Below the pieces are notes generated by a model. That model was not told the origin of the DNA. It searched no databases and was given only the letters and a program-made list of their open reading frames with translations. A stretch of DNA of 64,000 nucleotides. It comes from CAJINA01 sp964636125 (GTDB taxonomy: Bacteria; Desulfobacterota; Desulfobacteria; Desulfobacterales; CAJINA01). Of this stretch, positions 8,618 to 17,056 are shown in pieces (the stretch's first letter is position 1; the number at the start of each line of letters is the position of its first letter). The translations under genes and the position numbers were made by a program. Location: positions 17,400-81,399 of the forward strand of contig CAZWPX010000015.1 of NCBI GenBank assembly GCA_964636125.1, given 5' to 3'.

Positions 8618-10378
8618 TTACTGATGATTATTATCGCCATTGCCGATCTGCATCTGGTACAGTTTACAATATTCACCGCTGCAGGCCATCAGTTCCGCGT
8701 GGGTCCCCTCTTCTACAATGCGACCATCCACCACCACAATAATACGGTTGGCATACCCGATGGTGGAGAGCCTGTGGGCAATCACAAAGGTCGTACGGCC
8801 TTTCATCAGGTTTTCCAGCGCCTTTTGCACCAGCGATTCTGATTCCGTGTCCAGGGATGAAGTGGCCTCATCCAGGATCAGAATGGGGGCGTTCTTTAAT
8901 AGGGCCCGGGCAATACAGAGCCGTTGTTTCTCACCGCCGGACAGGCGGCCACCCAGTTCGCCGATCACCGTATTGAAACCATCGGGAAACGACTCGATAA
9001 AAGTGAGCGCATAGGCCGCTTTGGCCGCATTGATAATATCTTCTTCCGAAGCGTTGGGGTTGCCATAGGCGATGTTATTCCTGATGGTGTCGTTGAAAAG
9101 GATCGGCTCCTGGGTTACAATGGCGATCTCGCGGCGTAAATCCGCAACGGCCAGTTTACGAATATCGACGCCGTCGATCATCACACGCCCTTTTTTAACG
9201 TCGTAAAAGCGCGGAATCAGGCTGACCAGGGAGGACTTACCGCCGCCGCTCATGCCCACCAGGGCCAGGATTTCTCCTTTTTTGACCTCAAGGTTGATCT
9301 CCTTGAGAACCATGTCGCGGTCATACCCGAAAGAGACCTGGTCAAACTGCACGGTGTGCGACCCCGGTTGAACCGGCCGGGGCTCTTCCGGATCCTGGAT
9401 ATCAGACCGGGACTCAATGATTTCAAATACCCGGTCCACGGCCGCCATCCCGACCTGCAGGGCATTGTTCAGCCCACTGAGTTTTTTGACCGGCTCATAC
9501 AGCAGCATCACGCAGGCCAGAAAACTCATGAACATGCCCGGAGTAGACTCCCCCCTGATGACGCCGCTGCCCCCATACCAGATAATAAAAGCGATGCCGA
9601 TACCGCCAAAAAATTCCATGATCGGAGATCCCAGCGACCGGACCACAACCCCCTTGAGCTCGAGCTGAAAGAGGTCCCGGGTTCTTTGGCTAAAGCGCTG
9701 TTTTTCGTGGTCTTTCATGCCGAAGGCTTTGACAATCTTAATTCCCGCGAAGGCCTCGTGCAGAAAAGCGGACAACTCTGCCATGGCTTCCTGGCAGCCG
9801 GTGCTGACCCGTCGCACGCGCCGACCAAGCGCCACGACCGGGTAAAAAGCCGCCGGCAGGATCACAAAGGCGATCAGGGCCATTTTCCAATCCCGGTAAA
9901 ATATAACGCCGGTCAAACCCACAATGGTGAAAAAATCACGGAAAGCCGCGGTAACCGCAGTGGAGACCATGGCCTTTACGATGGCCACGTCGTTGGTAAT
10001 CCGCGACATCAGCCGACCGGTCCGCTCCTGTTGAAAAAAAGCCATGGGCAGATCCATAATGCGTTCGAAAAGCTCATTGCGCATACGCCGTATAATGCTC
10101 TCACCCACATAATTCATAAAATATTCATGGCCGTACATACCGATGCCTTTCAGGGAAAATACAGCCAGGACCAGCAGGGGCAGGTAAACCAGTTTGGTGG
10201 CATCTTTGTCCACAAAGATCCGGTCAATCACTGGCTCAATCAGATAGCCCATGGCCGCCATACTGGCGGCAATGGCCAGCGAACAGATCATAGCCAGATA
10301 AAGCCGGAACCGGTTTTCGATGATCATCCGGTATACCTGGCGGTGCCGTTCTTTTATTTCAATTTTGAAAAGTCGCAT
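8618..10378 (-). CDS. msbA: Lipid A export ATP-binding/permease protein MsbA
   Basis: MsbA flips lipid A-core from the inner to the outer leaflet of the inner membrane, using ATP as a half-transporter homodimer. The 586-residue protein has six membrane helices (residues about 15-320, with SRITNDVAIVKAMVSTA) and a C-terminal nucleotide-binding domain with Walker A GMSGGGKSS, signature LSGGEKQR and Walker B ILILDEATSS. The ATG at 10378 is 2 nt from the lpxB stop; a TTG at 10384 would overlap that stop and was not chosen. Position directly after lpxB and near the lpt genes supports lipid A rather than a drug as substrate. Confidence 0.93.
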   Translation of the reverse strand: MRLFKIEIKERHRQVYRMIIENRFRLYLAMICSLAIAASMAAMGYLIEPVIDRIFVDKDATKLVYLPLLVLAVFSLKGIGMYGHEYFMNYVGESIIRRMRNELFERIMDLPMAFFQQERTGRLMSRITNDVAIVKAMVSTAVTAAFRDFFTIVGLTGVIFYRDWKMALIAFVILPAAFYPVVALGRRVRRVSTGCQEAMAELSAFLHEAFAGIKIVKAFGMKDHEKQRFSQRTRDLFQLELKGVVVRSLGSPIMEFFGGIGIAFIIWYGGSGVIRGESTPGMFMSFLACVMLLYEPVKKLSGLNNALQVGMAAVDRVFEIIESRSDIQDPEEPRPVQPGSHTVQFDQVSFGYDRDMVLKEINLEVKKGEILALVGMSGGGKSSLVSLIPRFYDVKKGRVMIDGVDIRKLAVADLRREIAIVTQEPILFNDTIRNNIAYGNPNASEEDIINAAKAAYALTFIESFPDGFNTVIGELGGRLSGGEKQRLCIARALLKNAPILILDEATSSLDTESESLVQKALENLMKGRTTFVIAHRLSTIGYANRIIVVVDGRIVEEGTHAELMACSGEYCKLYQMQIGNGDNNHQ

Positions 10379-10380
10379 TC

Positions 10381-11505
10381 TCAAACCGTTCCATTTTCAA
10401 TTAAAGCCAGGGCGATAGCGGCCACGCGCCCGGAAGCGCCCGGCCCACCGAGTTTACCCCGGATGCTGTAGAGCCTGGCCCGCATGGCAGGCAGCGCTTC
10501 CGGGTCCAGGATCAGCCGATCCACTGCATCGGCGATATTAACCGCAGACGCCTCGTCTTGAAGCAGTTCTGTGACAAAGGGTTCGTCATCTATCAGGTTT
10601 ACAAGTCCAAAATTCCGGACCCGGACCAGTCGGCGGCCCACCTGGTAACTGAGTTCAGATACCTTGTAGACGATCACCATGGGTATCCCGGCAATCGCCG
10701 CTTCCAGGGTGACTGTTCCGGAAGCCGCCACAAGCAGGTCACAGGCTTCAAAGATCGGCGCCACCGGCCCGGTCTGGATTTCGAAACGGGGCCGGGGATT
10801 CTGAGCGGTCACAATTGCCTCGAAAAAAGGGGGTTCCACCGTGGGCGCCTGGGAAAGAACGAACCGAACCCGCCGGCCGCGGTTTTCAAGTTCAACGGCC
10901 GCGGCCAGCATGACCGGCAGCAGGTGGGAGATCTCGCGGTCACGCGATCCGGGCAGCAAGCCAATGCGAAACTCGCGTGCGGAGTCAACCGGCGCAGCCT
11001 GCTTTTCAGGCAGCAGCGGGGCATCGAGCAGCGGGTGTCCCACAAAGGTAACCGGTATCTGCTGCGCCCGATAAAACGGTTCCTCAAAGGGCAAAATGAC
11101 TGCCACATGATCCACCAGCCGACCGATTTTCTTCACCCGGCCTGTGCGCCAGGCCCAGATCTGGGGGCTGATATAATAGAGGACCGGGATGCCTTCTTGC
11201 CTGGCTGTGGCCGCCACATGCAGGTTAAAGTCCGGAAAATCGATGAGAATCAACAGGTCCGGCTGCAGCCGCTTCAAGGCCTGCCGGGCGCAGCGCATCC
11301 CCCGCAGCAGCCCGGGCAGCTTGGCCAAAACTTCCGTGATGCCGACCACGGCCAGCGTATCTGCATCCACCAGGATCCGCACACCGGCCGCCTGCAGCGC
11401 TCTTCCGCCAATGCCGAATAAAAAAAGATCCGGTGTCTTTCGAAGCATGGCCTTGACCAGCCGGGCCCCATGAAGATCACCGGACGCCTCTCCGGCTATG
11501 ATCAT
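10381..11505 (-). CDS. lpxB: Lipid-A-disaccharide synthase
   Basis: LpxB joins UDP-diacylglucosamine to lipid X to give the tetraacyl disaccharide 1-phosphate. The product starts MIIAGEASGDLHGARLV, the family's N-terminal signature, and continues with LIDFPDFNLHVA, YYISPQIWAWRTGRVKKI, VTFVGHPLLD, LLPGSRDREISHLLP and the donor-site segment VAASGTVTLEAAIAGIPMV. The 374 residues match the family. The reading frame stays open upstream (KKV before the ATG, as in many homologues) but offers no ATG, GTG or TTG, so the ATG at 11505 is the start. It lies between the Gfo/Idh oxidoreductase gene and msbA. Confidence 0.96.
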   Translation of the reverse strand: MIIAGEASGDLHGARLVKAMLRKTPDLFLFGIGGRALQAAGVRILVDADTLAVVGITEVLAKLPGLLRGMRCARQALKRLQPDLLILIDFPDFNLHVAATARQEGIPVLYYISPQIWAWRTGRVKKIGRLVDHVAVILPFEEPFYRAQQIPVTFVGHPLLDAPLLPEKQAAPVDSAREFRIGLLPGSRDREISHLLPVMLAAAVELENRGRRVRFVLSQAPTVEPPFFEAIVTAQNPRPRFEIQTGPVAPIFEACDLLVAASGTVTLEAAIAGIPMVIVYKVSELSYQVGRRLVRVRNFGLVNLIDDEPFVTELLQDEASAVNIADAVDRLILDPEALPAMRARLYSIRGKLGGPGASGRVAAIALALIENGTV

Positions 11506-11535
11506 GACCTTTTTTAATTTGATAGGCGGGCCCCC

Positions 11536-12519
11536 TCAGTGCCCCTGACCGGTACCGGCCGGGATCCGGTAGCGCCCGCTGGTTTTGCTGATCTGGTTCA
11601 TGATATCCAGGGCAATCCCCAACGCATCGCGCCCCATCTGACCGGTAACTTCCGGTGTTGAACGCTGACTCACTGCGTTTACAAAAGACCGGATTTCATC
11701 ATCCAGGGCATCTCCGCTTTTAAAAGCAAGCTGCTGAAGGTCAGTCCCCGGAACGATCTCATTATTGCCTTCCGCGGCCTGCCGCACCAGTGTAATCGCA
11801 TGGTTGGCAAAATCCACGGACATATAGGCATCGCGTTGAAAGATACGGATTTTGCGTTCATTACGGGTTGCAATACGACTGGCGGTCACATTGGCCACGC
11901 ACCCGTTTACAAATTCGAGCCGTGCGTTGGCGATATCCACCTCTGCAGATATGACCGGAATACCGGCCGCATGGATCGACTGAACCTCTGAATTGACAAA
12001 ATTCAGGATAATGTCAATGTCATGAATCATCAAATCCAAAACCACACTCACATCAGTACAGCGGGGCTTATAGACGCTCAGGCGGTGCGATTCAATAAAC
12101 ATCGGCTCATTGATGATATCCCGCAGGGCCACGACCGCCGGGTTGAATCTTTCCAGGTGTCCCACCTGGATGATCAGCCCCCGCTGCCCGGCAATGTCAA
12201 TGAGCGTATCCGCTTCTGCCAGGTCAGTTGTCATCGGTTTTTCGATCAAGACGTCCACATCATCTTCCAAAAAGGCCCGGCTGACTGCATAGTGGGCCGG
12301 TGTGTGTACCACCACACTGACCGCATCGACCCGGCCCAGCAGTTCGCGGTAGTCGGTAAATGCACGGGTTCCGAGTTTCCGGGCCACGCGGGCAGCCCGC
12401 TCCGGGTCCATGTCTACAACACCGACTAAATCAACGTGCTCCATGGCCGCGTACTTTTCGGCATGGAATTTTCCAAGATAACCAACCCCGATTACCGCAG
12501 CCCGTATTTTTTTATCCAT
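11536..12519 (-). CDS. Gfo/Idh/MocA-family NAD(P)-dependent sugar oxidoreductase (GnnA-like candidate)
   Basis: The 327-residue protein has an N-terminal Rossmann domain (AAVIGVGYLGKFHAEKYA), the family's EKP motif (DVLIEKPMTTDLAEAD) and GHLERFNPAV, with MIHDIDIILNFV in the C-terminal half. These are Gfo/Idh/MocA hallmarks: oxidation or reduction of a sugar or nucleotide-sugar. Its place directly before lpxB recalls GnnA, which oxidises UDP-GlcNAc at C3 in bacteria that make amide-linked lipid A. That role is inference: the partner transaminase GnnB is absent from the window, and Gfo/Idh enzymes act on many substrates. The start ATG has only a weak GGA upstream. Confidence 0.8.
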   Translation of the reverse strand: MDKKIRAAVIGVGYLGKFHAEKYAAMEHVDLVGVVDMDPERAARVARKLGTRAFTDYRELLGRVDAVSVVVHTPAHYAVSRAFLEDDVDVLIEKPMTTDLAEADTLIDIAGQRGLIIQVGHLERFNPAVVALRDIINEPMFIESHRLSVYKPRCTDVSVVLDLMIHDIDIILNFVNSEVQSIHAAGIPVISAEVDIANARLEFVNGCVANVTASRIATRNERKIRIFQRDAYMSVDFANHAITLVRQAAEGNNEIVPGTDLQQLAFKSGDALDDEIRSFVNAVSQRSTPEVTGQMGRDALGIALDIMNQISKTSGRYRIPAGTGQGH

Positions 12520-12603
12520 TGTCTCTGTCCATTTGAAAGTCCTGGTTTCGTTTTATCCGGGACCGTTAGCACCTGATGTCTGAGAAACTTCCGCGTACCC
12601 AGT

Positions 12604-13197
12604 CTAGCAGGGGGCACCGGCCGTGTGTCCCGGATGCAAGCGGGCGTAAACGGCCTGCATGATCATATGCACCACAATCATGTGGACATCCTCCACCTTC
12701 TGCATGTCATTGATCCGGGCCACAAAGGGTATGTCTGCCAGTTCGGCGAGTTTACCGCCCCCATAGCCGGAGATACCCGCGGTGATACCGCCGTTGGCAC
12801 TCGCGTGGCGAATGGCCCCTATAACATTCTCGGAGTTCCCGCTGCCGGAGATACCGATTACGAGATCGCCAGGGTTGAAGAAATTCTTCAGCGGCTCAGC
12901 AAAAATCGCCTCATATGAGACGTCATTGGCATAGGCCATCAGGGTCGGTAAATTGTCATTCAGGCAGAGGACTTTGAATTTCTTATCAAGATCCAGGCAG
13001 CACCCCTTGTTGAGGTCGCAGACAAAGTGCGACGCCGTGGAGGCGCTACCGCCATTGCCCATGATGAATATCGTCCTTTGTTGATCGTAGGCATCCAGGA
13101 TCGCCTCAGTCAGCCGGGTGAAAGTGGCTGTGTCAAAACCGTCGAGCACCGACTTGAGTTCATTCAGGTAATCGGATGCGAATTTATTAAAGTCCAT
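12604..13197 (-). CDS. gmhA: Phosphoheptose isomerase (SIS domain), GmhA type
   Basis: GmhA converts sedoheptulose 7-phosphate to D-glycero-D-manno-heptose 7-phosphate, the first step to lipopolysaccharide heptose. The 197-residue protein is a single SIS domain with FIMGNGGSASTASHFVCDL and ISGSGNSENVI, both sugar-phosphate binding loops, and VEDVHMIVVHMIM near the end, which holds conserved metal-site residues. The ATG at 13197 is preceded by AAGGAG at good spacing, and this start overlaps the end of the nucleotidyltransferase gene by 11 nt. An open extension to 13266 is not needed. The neighbouring kinase and nucleotidyltransferase support a heptose pathway; another SIS sugar isomerase remains possible. 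Confidence 0.85.
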   Translation of the reverse strand: MDFNKFASDYLNELKSVLDGFDTATFTRLTEAILDAYDQQRTIFIMGNGGSASTASHFVCDLNKGCCLDLDKKFKVLCLNDNLPTLMAYANDVSYEAIFAEPLKNFFNPGDLVIGISGSGNSENVIGAIRHASANGGITAGISGYGGGKLAELADIPFVARINDMQKVEDVHMIVVHMIMQAVYARLHPGHTAGAPC

Positions 13198-13936
13198 ACT
13201 CTGTCTCCTTGTTCCTTGCAGGCCAGTTATCAAGCGCCTTGTGGTAGGACGCCACGGTGCCGACATCCATCAGGAACGCCTTGATTTCATACCCACTCAT
13301 ACGGCCTGCCAACCGGGGCAGTACGTGATAACCGAAATCAAACACCCCCGGGTCGACCTGTTGCCTGATTTTATGGCACTCACCTAAAACATTATATGTT
13401 GCCACATAAATCCCGGCATTGGCAAGGTCGCTTTGGGGATTTTCAGGTTTTTCCTCAAATGCAGTAACCGTCTGGTCGGCGTCAAGGGTGGCAATGCCAC
13501 AGGCTTGCGGAACGGGGCTCCGAAACAGCCCCATGGTCAGGATCCTGTCCACCGCCGGGCGACTTTGGTGGAAATCAATCAGGGCCGTCAGATCCACATT
13601 GGTCAGGTTATCAGCATAGGCTACTATAAAATCTTCCCCGGGCTCGACAAAACCCCTGTTGGCCAGGAGGGTGCCGCCGCTGCCCAACAGTTCCCGCTCA
13701 AACACTGATTGAATATCAGGGGTTTTATGAACCCTTAAGCGCTGGACGGCCTGTTCGACCAGAGCGGCATGATGATGGGTATTGATCAGTACACTGTCAA
13801 TGCCATGGGCCTGGAAAAGATCAATCCAGATATCCAGCAAGGGCTTGCCGTGAATCGGAATGAGACATTTGGGCAGGGTATCGGTGTAAGGCCGCAGCCG
13901 GGTCCCCATACCGGCGGCCAGCAAAAAGGCTTTCAT
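13187..13936 (-). CDS. hddC: Sugar-phosphate nucleotidyltransferase, HddC-like (heptose 1-phosphate guanylyltransferase candidate)
   Basis: The 249-residue protein begins MKAFLLAAGMGTRLRPYTD, the nucleotide-binding signature of the NTP transferase family, then PKCLIPIHGKPLLD, VAYADNLTNVDL at the metal site and AFEEKPENP. The size and the neighbours (GmhA isomerase, GHMP kinase) fit HddC, which makes GDP-D-glycero-alpha-D-manno-heptose. Substrate choice cannot be read from sequence, so mannose- or glucose-1-phosphate transferase activity is an alternative. The ATG overlaps the TGA of the upstream epimerase gene in an ATGA arrangement, and its own end overlaps gmhA, so translation of the three is probably coupled. 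Confidence 0.72.
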   Translation of the reverse strand: MKAFLLAAGMGTRLRPYTDTLPKCLIPIHGKPLLDIWIDLFQAHGIDSVLINTHHHAALVEQAVQRLRVHKTPDIQSVFERELLGSGGTLLANRGFVEPGEDFIVAYADNLTNVDLTALIDFHQSRPAVDRILTMGLFRSPVPQACGIATLDADQTVTAFEEKPENPQSDLANAGIYVATYNVLGECHKIRQQVDPGVFDFGYHVLPRLAGRMSGYEIKAFLMDVGTVASYHKALDNWPARNKETEYGL

Positions 13937-15072
13937 GCTTGGTTCCCGGTTTTCCTGATCACGTTCAGCTGCCGCATGTGTTTCCGGGCGTAGGCCAAAA
14001 TATCTTCCATGTCCTGCTGACGGTTGAGGTAGGCCCAGTAGTCGGCAATGCTGGTGTGAATAGTCTGGTCAGCCTGCCAGCCGAGCGCCTGCAGCCGACT
14101 TGTGTCCGAAAAGATGTGGCGGGTATCACCAAAACGGTAATAACCGGAAAGGACCGGGTCGATCTGCTTGCCGGTCAGTGCCTGCATGGCTGCGTAGAAT
14201 TCCCGAACGGTCCAGGCCTTTCCGCCCCCCACATTAAACATCTGGTAGTCAGCCCCGGGATGTTCCAGAACCAGGAGATTGGCATTCACAACATCCTGGA
14301 TGTTTACAAAGTCGCGCACCTGCTGCCCATCCTCGAAAATGGTCGGGGCCTTGTCGAAAAAAAGTGCCAGGGCAAAAATCCGCATGGCCCCGGAATAAGC
14401 ATTGTAAAATGACTGTCGGGGCCCCTGGACAATAGAGTAGCGCATGACCACCGATGGAACCTCATACCGCCGGCCCAGCTGAAGGGTGATCTGCTCCTGG
14501 CTGTGTTTCGATAAAGCGTATTGATTACAAGGATTTATAACCGTCTCGTCTGACGGAACCCACTGGAGAGTCCCCCCACACCCAGGGCAGGTATGTTCCC
14601 ATGCGCCCCGGGCCAACTGGCTTTCCAACCGAATGGCCGGGTAATAGTACTGCCCAACATCCGGGCCGCAAGCCGGGCAGCGGTAGCGCCCTTCCCCCAT
14701 CACGGCCTGGCTGGCGGCCACAATCACCTTCTGGATGTGCCGATGCTGTCCGGTTTCCACCAGCACTTCATAGAGCAGGGCCGTGGAAACTGCATTGGTA
14801 TGGAAGAAATTGGAAAAATCAGTGAGGTAATCCTGATAGGCGGCCAGGTGGTAGACCGCATCCATCCCGGTAAGTGCCTGCTCCCAGACCGCTTTCTCGC
14901 GGACGTCACCCAGCATGAATTCGGCGGCCGGGTTCAGGTAATCCGGTTTGCCCTTGGGGTGCACGGTGGCCTGGAGATTGTCCAGCACTCTCACCCGGTG
15001 GCCACGTTTAATCAGTGCATCGGCGGTGTGGGAACCAATGAACCCGGCTCCGCCAGTGATGAGAATGTTCAA
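13933..15072 (-). CDS. NAD-dependent nucleotide-sugar epimerase/dehydratase with an inserted zinc-ribbon-like segment
   Basis: This extended short-chain dehydrogenase of 379 residues has the NAD-binding GGAGFIGSHTADAL at residues 7-20 and the catalytic pair Ser (AASQAVMGEG) and YALSK (185-189). Between them lie two CXXC pairs, CPAC at 132-135 and CPGC at 162-165, a probable zinc ribbon absent from typical GalE-like enzymes but known in some rhamnose-epimerase-like relatives. The start is TTG at 15072: no ATG is available before the Rossmann motif, and GGAG lies 6 nt upstream. Its position between hddA and hddC suggests it modifies a heptose or related nucleotide sugar. Product unknown. Confidence 0.82.
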   Translation of the reverse strand: MNILITGGAGFIGSHTADALIKRGHRVRVLDNLQATVHPKGKPDYLNPAAEFMLGDVREKAVWEQALTGMDAVYHLAAYQDYLTDFSNFFHTNAVSTALLYEVLVETGQHRHIQKVIVAASQAVMGEGRYRCPACGPDVGQYYYPAIRLESQLARGAWEHTCPGCGGTLQWVPSDETVINPCNQYALSKHSQEQITLQLGRRYEVPSVVMRYSIVQGPRQSFYNAYSGAMRIFALALFFDKAPTIFEDGQQVRDFVNIQDVVNANLLVLEHPGADYQMFNVGGGKAWTVREFYAAMQALTGKQIDPVLSGYYRFGDTRHIFSDTSRLQALGWQADQTIHTSIADYWAYLNRQQDMEDILAYARKHMRQLNVIRKTGNQA

Positions 15073-15142
15073 TTGCCGCTCCGGTCTCTATACATGTGAG
15101 GGCCTGGCCCAGAGGCCCAGATTGTTAGGGTCGCAAAAAAGT

Positions 15143-16138
15143 TTACTTGCTGTCGTATGATCGGTCGTCAAAAATGACCTTGCTACCGCTCTCTGCGAGC
15201 ATGAAGGGCAGCTCGCGATAGGGTTTCATCGCCTCAAACACGCGATTCTGGTTTTCGCGAGGTACAATGAGCAGCAGAAAACCGCCGCCGCCCGCACCCG
15301 CGATCTTGCCGGCCAGGGCACCGGCGGACAAAGCGTGGTTGTACATGGCATCTATTTCACTGTTGGAAATACCGGCCGCCATATTCTGCTTCAGGTGCCA
15401 GTTTCTGGCCAGAAGTTCTCCACAAGTCATTATATCCTGTTTCTGCAGCGCCGCGGTAAAAGGGGCCACCAGGGCCACCATCTGCTGCATGGTGCCAAAC
15501 CGGTCGGTCTGCTGGAGATTGGTTTTCTGCTTGGCCAGAATTTTATCTGCGCTGCGGGTAATCCCGGTATAATATAACAGCAGTGAAGAGGCGAACTTCC
15601 GGTTGGCCACACTTTCCAAGCGAACGGGCCGCCGCTCCGTGATATCGTCTTTCCTGAAGATAAAGCGGTTGATGCCCCCGTAAGCCGCCGCGTACTGATC
15701 CTGGCGGCCGATGGGCTTGCCCATGACATCAATTTCTATCCGGCAGGCCTCCCGGGCAAGTTGTTCTGCTGTCACAAGTTCATTTTGATAGGTGTACAAC
15801 GCATGCAGCAGGGCCACGGTAATAGAGCTCGAACTCCCCAGGCCGGATCCGGAAGAGGGGATGTCCGCCAGGGTTGTAATCTCGATGCCTTTCTCCACAC
15901 CGGTCGTGCGCATGGCTTCCCGCACCAGGTCATGCCGGATGTCCGCAACGCGCTCCACGCATTCCTTACGGGAATAATTGATATAGATCATGTCATCAAA
16001 ACGTTCTTTGACAATGGCATAGACAAATTTATCGATGGCCGTACAAACGACCTGCCCGTCGGTCCGGGTGTAGAAATCCTGCATATCGGAACCGCCGCCC
16101 ACAAAACTGATTCTCAGGGGTGTTTTTACAATGATCAT
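15143..16138 (-). CDS. hddA: GHMP-family sugar kinase, HddA-like (heptose 7-phosphate 1-kinase candidate)
   Basis: The 331-residue protein begins MIIVKTPLRISFVGGGSDM, the N-terminal motif of HddA-type kinases, has the ATP-binding loop IPSSGSGLGSSSSITVALL, and a C-terminal glycine-rich KIAGAGGGGFLLLIVP. These are the three GHMP motifs. HddA phosphorylates D-glycero-D-manno-heptose 7-phosphate at C1 in the GDP-heptose route. The nearby gmhA and hddC candidates support this reading, though a gmhB phosphatase, needed between kinase and nucleotidyltransferase, is not in the window. L-fucose or other sugar kinases share the fold. GGAG lies about 12 nt before the ATG. Confidence 0.75.
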   Translation of the reverse strand: MIIVKTPLRISFVGGGSDMQDFYTRTDGQVVCTAIDKFVYAIVKERFDDMIYINYSRKECVERVADIRHDLVREAMRTTGVEKGIEITTLADIPSSGSGLGSSSSITVALLHALYTYQNELVTAEQLAREACRIEIDVMGKPIGRQDQYAAAYGGINRFIFRKDDITERRPVRLESVANRKFASSLLLYYTGITRSADKILAKQKTNLQQTDRFGTMQQMVALVAPFTAALQKQDIMTCGELLARNWHLKQNMAAGISNSEIDAMYNHALSAGALAGKIAGAGGGGFLLLIVPRENQNRVFEAMKPYRELPFMLAESGSKVIFDDRSYDSK

Positions 16139-16224
16139 GGCCCGTGTTTACTCCCTAATACCATCCTGGCTGAGTCAATTTCACCCATTTGCATATCCGT
16201 TGCAGGTATTTTGCTGCAACCGCT

Positions 16225-17040
16225 TTACAGATCATCCAACCGGGCCACAATGCTGATACCCGCCGCGTCAGCCGCCCGGACCATCTCCGAACGGCCAAAT
16301 GCAACCGTTTTGCCGGCCTCGATCACCAGCACACGCACGCCCGCGGCCGCCATCATCTCGATTGTCTGCACACCAATGGCGGGCACGTCAAACCTGAAAT
16401 CCTGGTCCGGCTTACAGACCTTGACCACAACGGCTGCTCCCCGGGCCAGGGCCCCGCCCCTTTTGATGGTGGCATCGGTGCCGTCAATGGCCTCAACGGC
16501 CAGGACCGAGCCGCCGGCCACCACCACGCACTGGCCGATATCCAGGCGACCGATTTCTTTGGCCAGCCGCCACCCGAGTTTAATATCCTCGCGTTCTGAC
16601 CGGGTCGGCTTCCGGCGCGTCCAACACCCTTCGGGCGCCAGCAGTTCAGGCAGTAGGAAAGTGGACGCTTTTATGCAGATACCCTCTTTTTCCAGGGCGC
16701 CGGCAAACGCCCGCAGTATGCGGTCGTCATGCGTATCCCGCATCCCGGCCATTACCGCGATGGTCTTCAGATCCGGCCGCACATCACGAAACATCCGGGT
16801 CTTTTTGATGGCCCCGGCCATCACGGCCTGGGTAACGCCTTTCCCGGAAAAAAACTTAATGATCTTTTTCAGCTGCCCGAGATGGACCCATTGGATGCCA
16901 TTGACATGCTGGGCGAGGGTTTCATCGGTTTCATTCAGATGTGCAATGGCATATACTGCGTAGCCATTTTCCCGGGCAGCCCGGGCAAACATGAAGGGGA
17001 ACTGGCCGCTGCCGGCGATAAGGCCTATACGTTTATCCAT
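16225..17040 (-). CDS. lpxI: UDP-2,3-diacylglucosamine pyrophosphatase LpxI
   Basis: LpxI hydrolyses UDP-2,3-diacylglucosamine to lipid X and UMP; it replaces LpxH in alphaproteobacteria and many former deltaproteobacteria. The 271-residue protein starts MDKRIGLIAGSGQFPFMFA and has VHLGQLKKIIKFF, AGAIKKTRMFRDVRPD, TFLLPELLAPEG and the conserved C-terminal DQDFRFDVPAIGVQTI, the region of the catalytic aspartate. An open frame extends to 17148 into lpxA, but the ATG at 17040 with AAAGGCG upstream and the family N-terminus fix the start. It follows lpxA by 16 nt, the usual lpxA-lpxI pairing, and precedes the inserted heptose block. Confidence 0.93.
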   Translation of the reverse strand: MDKRIGLIAGSGQFPFMFARAARENGYAVYAIAHLNETDETLAQHVNGIQWVHLGQLKKIIKFFSGKGVTQAVMAGAIKKTRMFRDVRPDLKTIAVMAGMRDTHDDRILRAFAGALEKEGICIKASTFLLPELLAPEGCWTRRKPTRSEREDIKLGWRLAKEIGRLDIGQCVVVAGGSVLAVEAIDGTDATIKRGGALARGAAVVVKVCKPDQDFRFDVPAIGVQTIEMMAAAGVRVLVIEAGKTVAFGRSEMVRAADAAGISIVARLDDL

Positions 17041-17056
17041 GAAAGCGCCTTTATAT

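Noticed and set aside
15761..16963. Plus-strand open frame of 400 codons spanning hddA and lpxI
   Set aside because: Crosses two well-supported genes on the opposite strand; serine- and arginine-rich without any recognisable domain.
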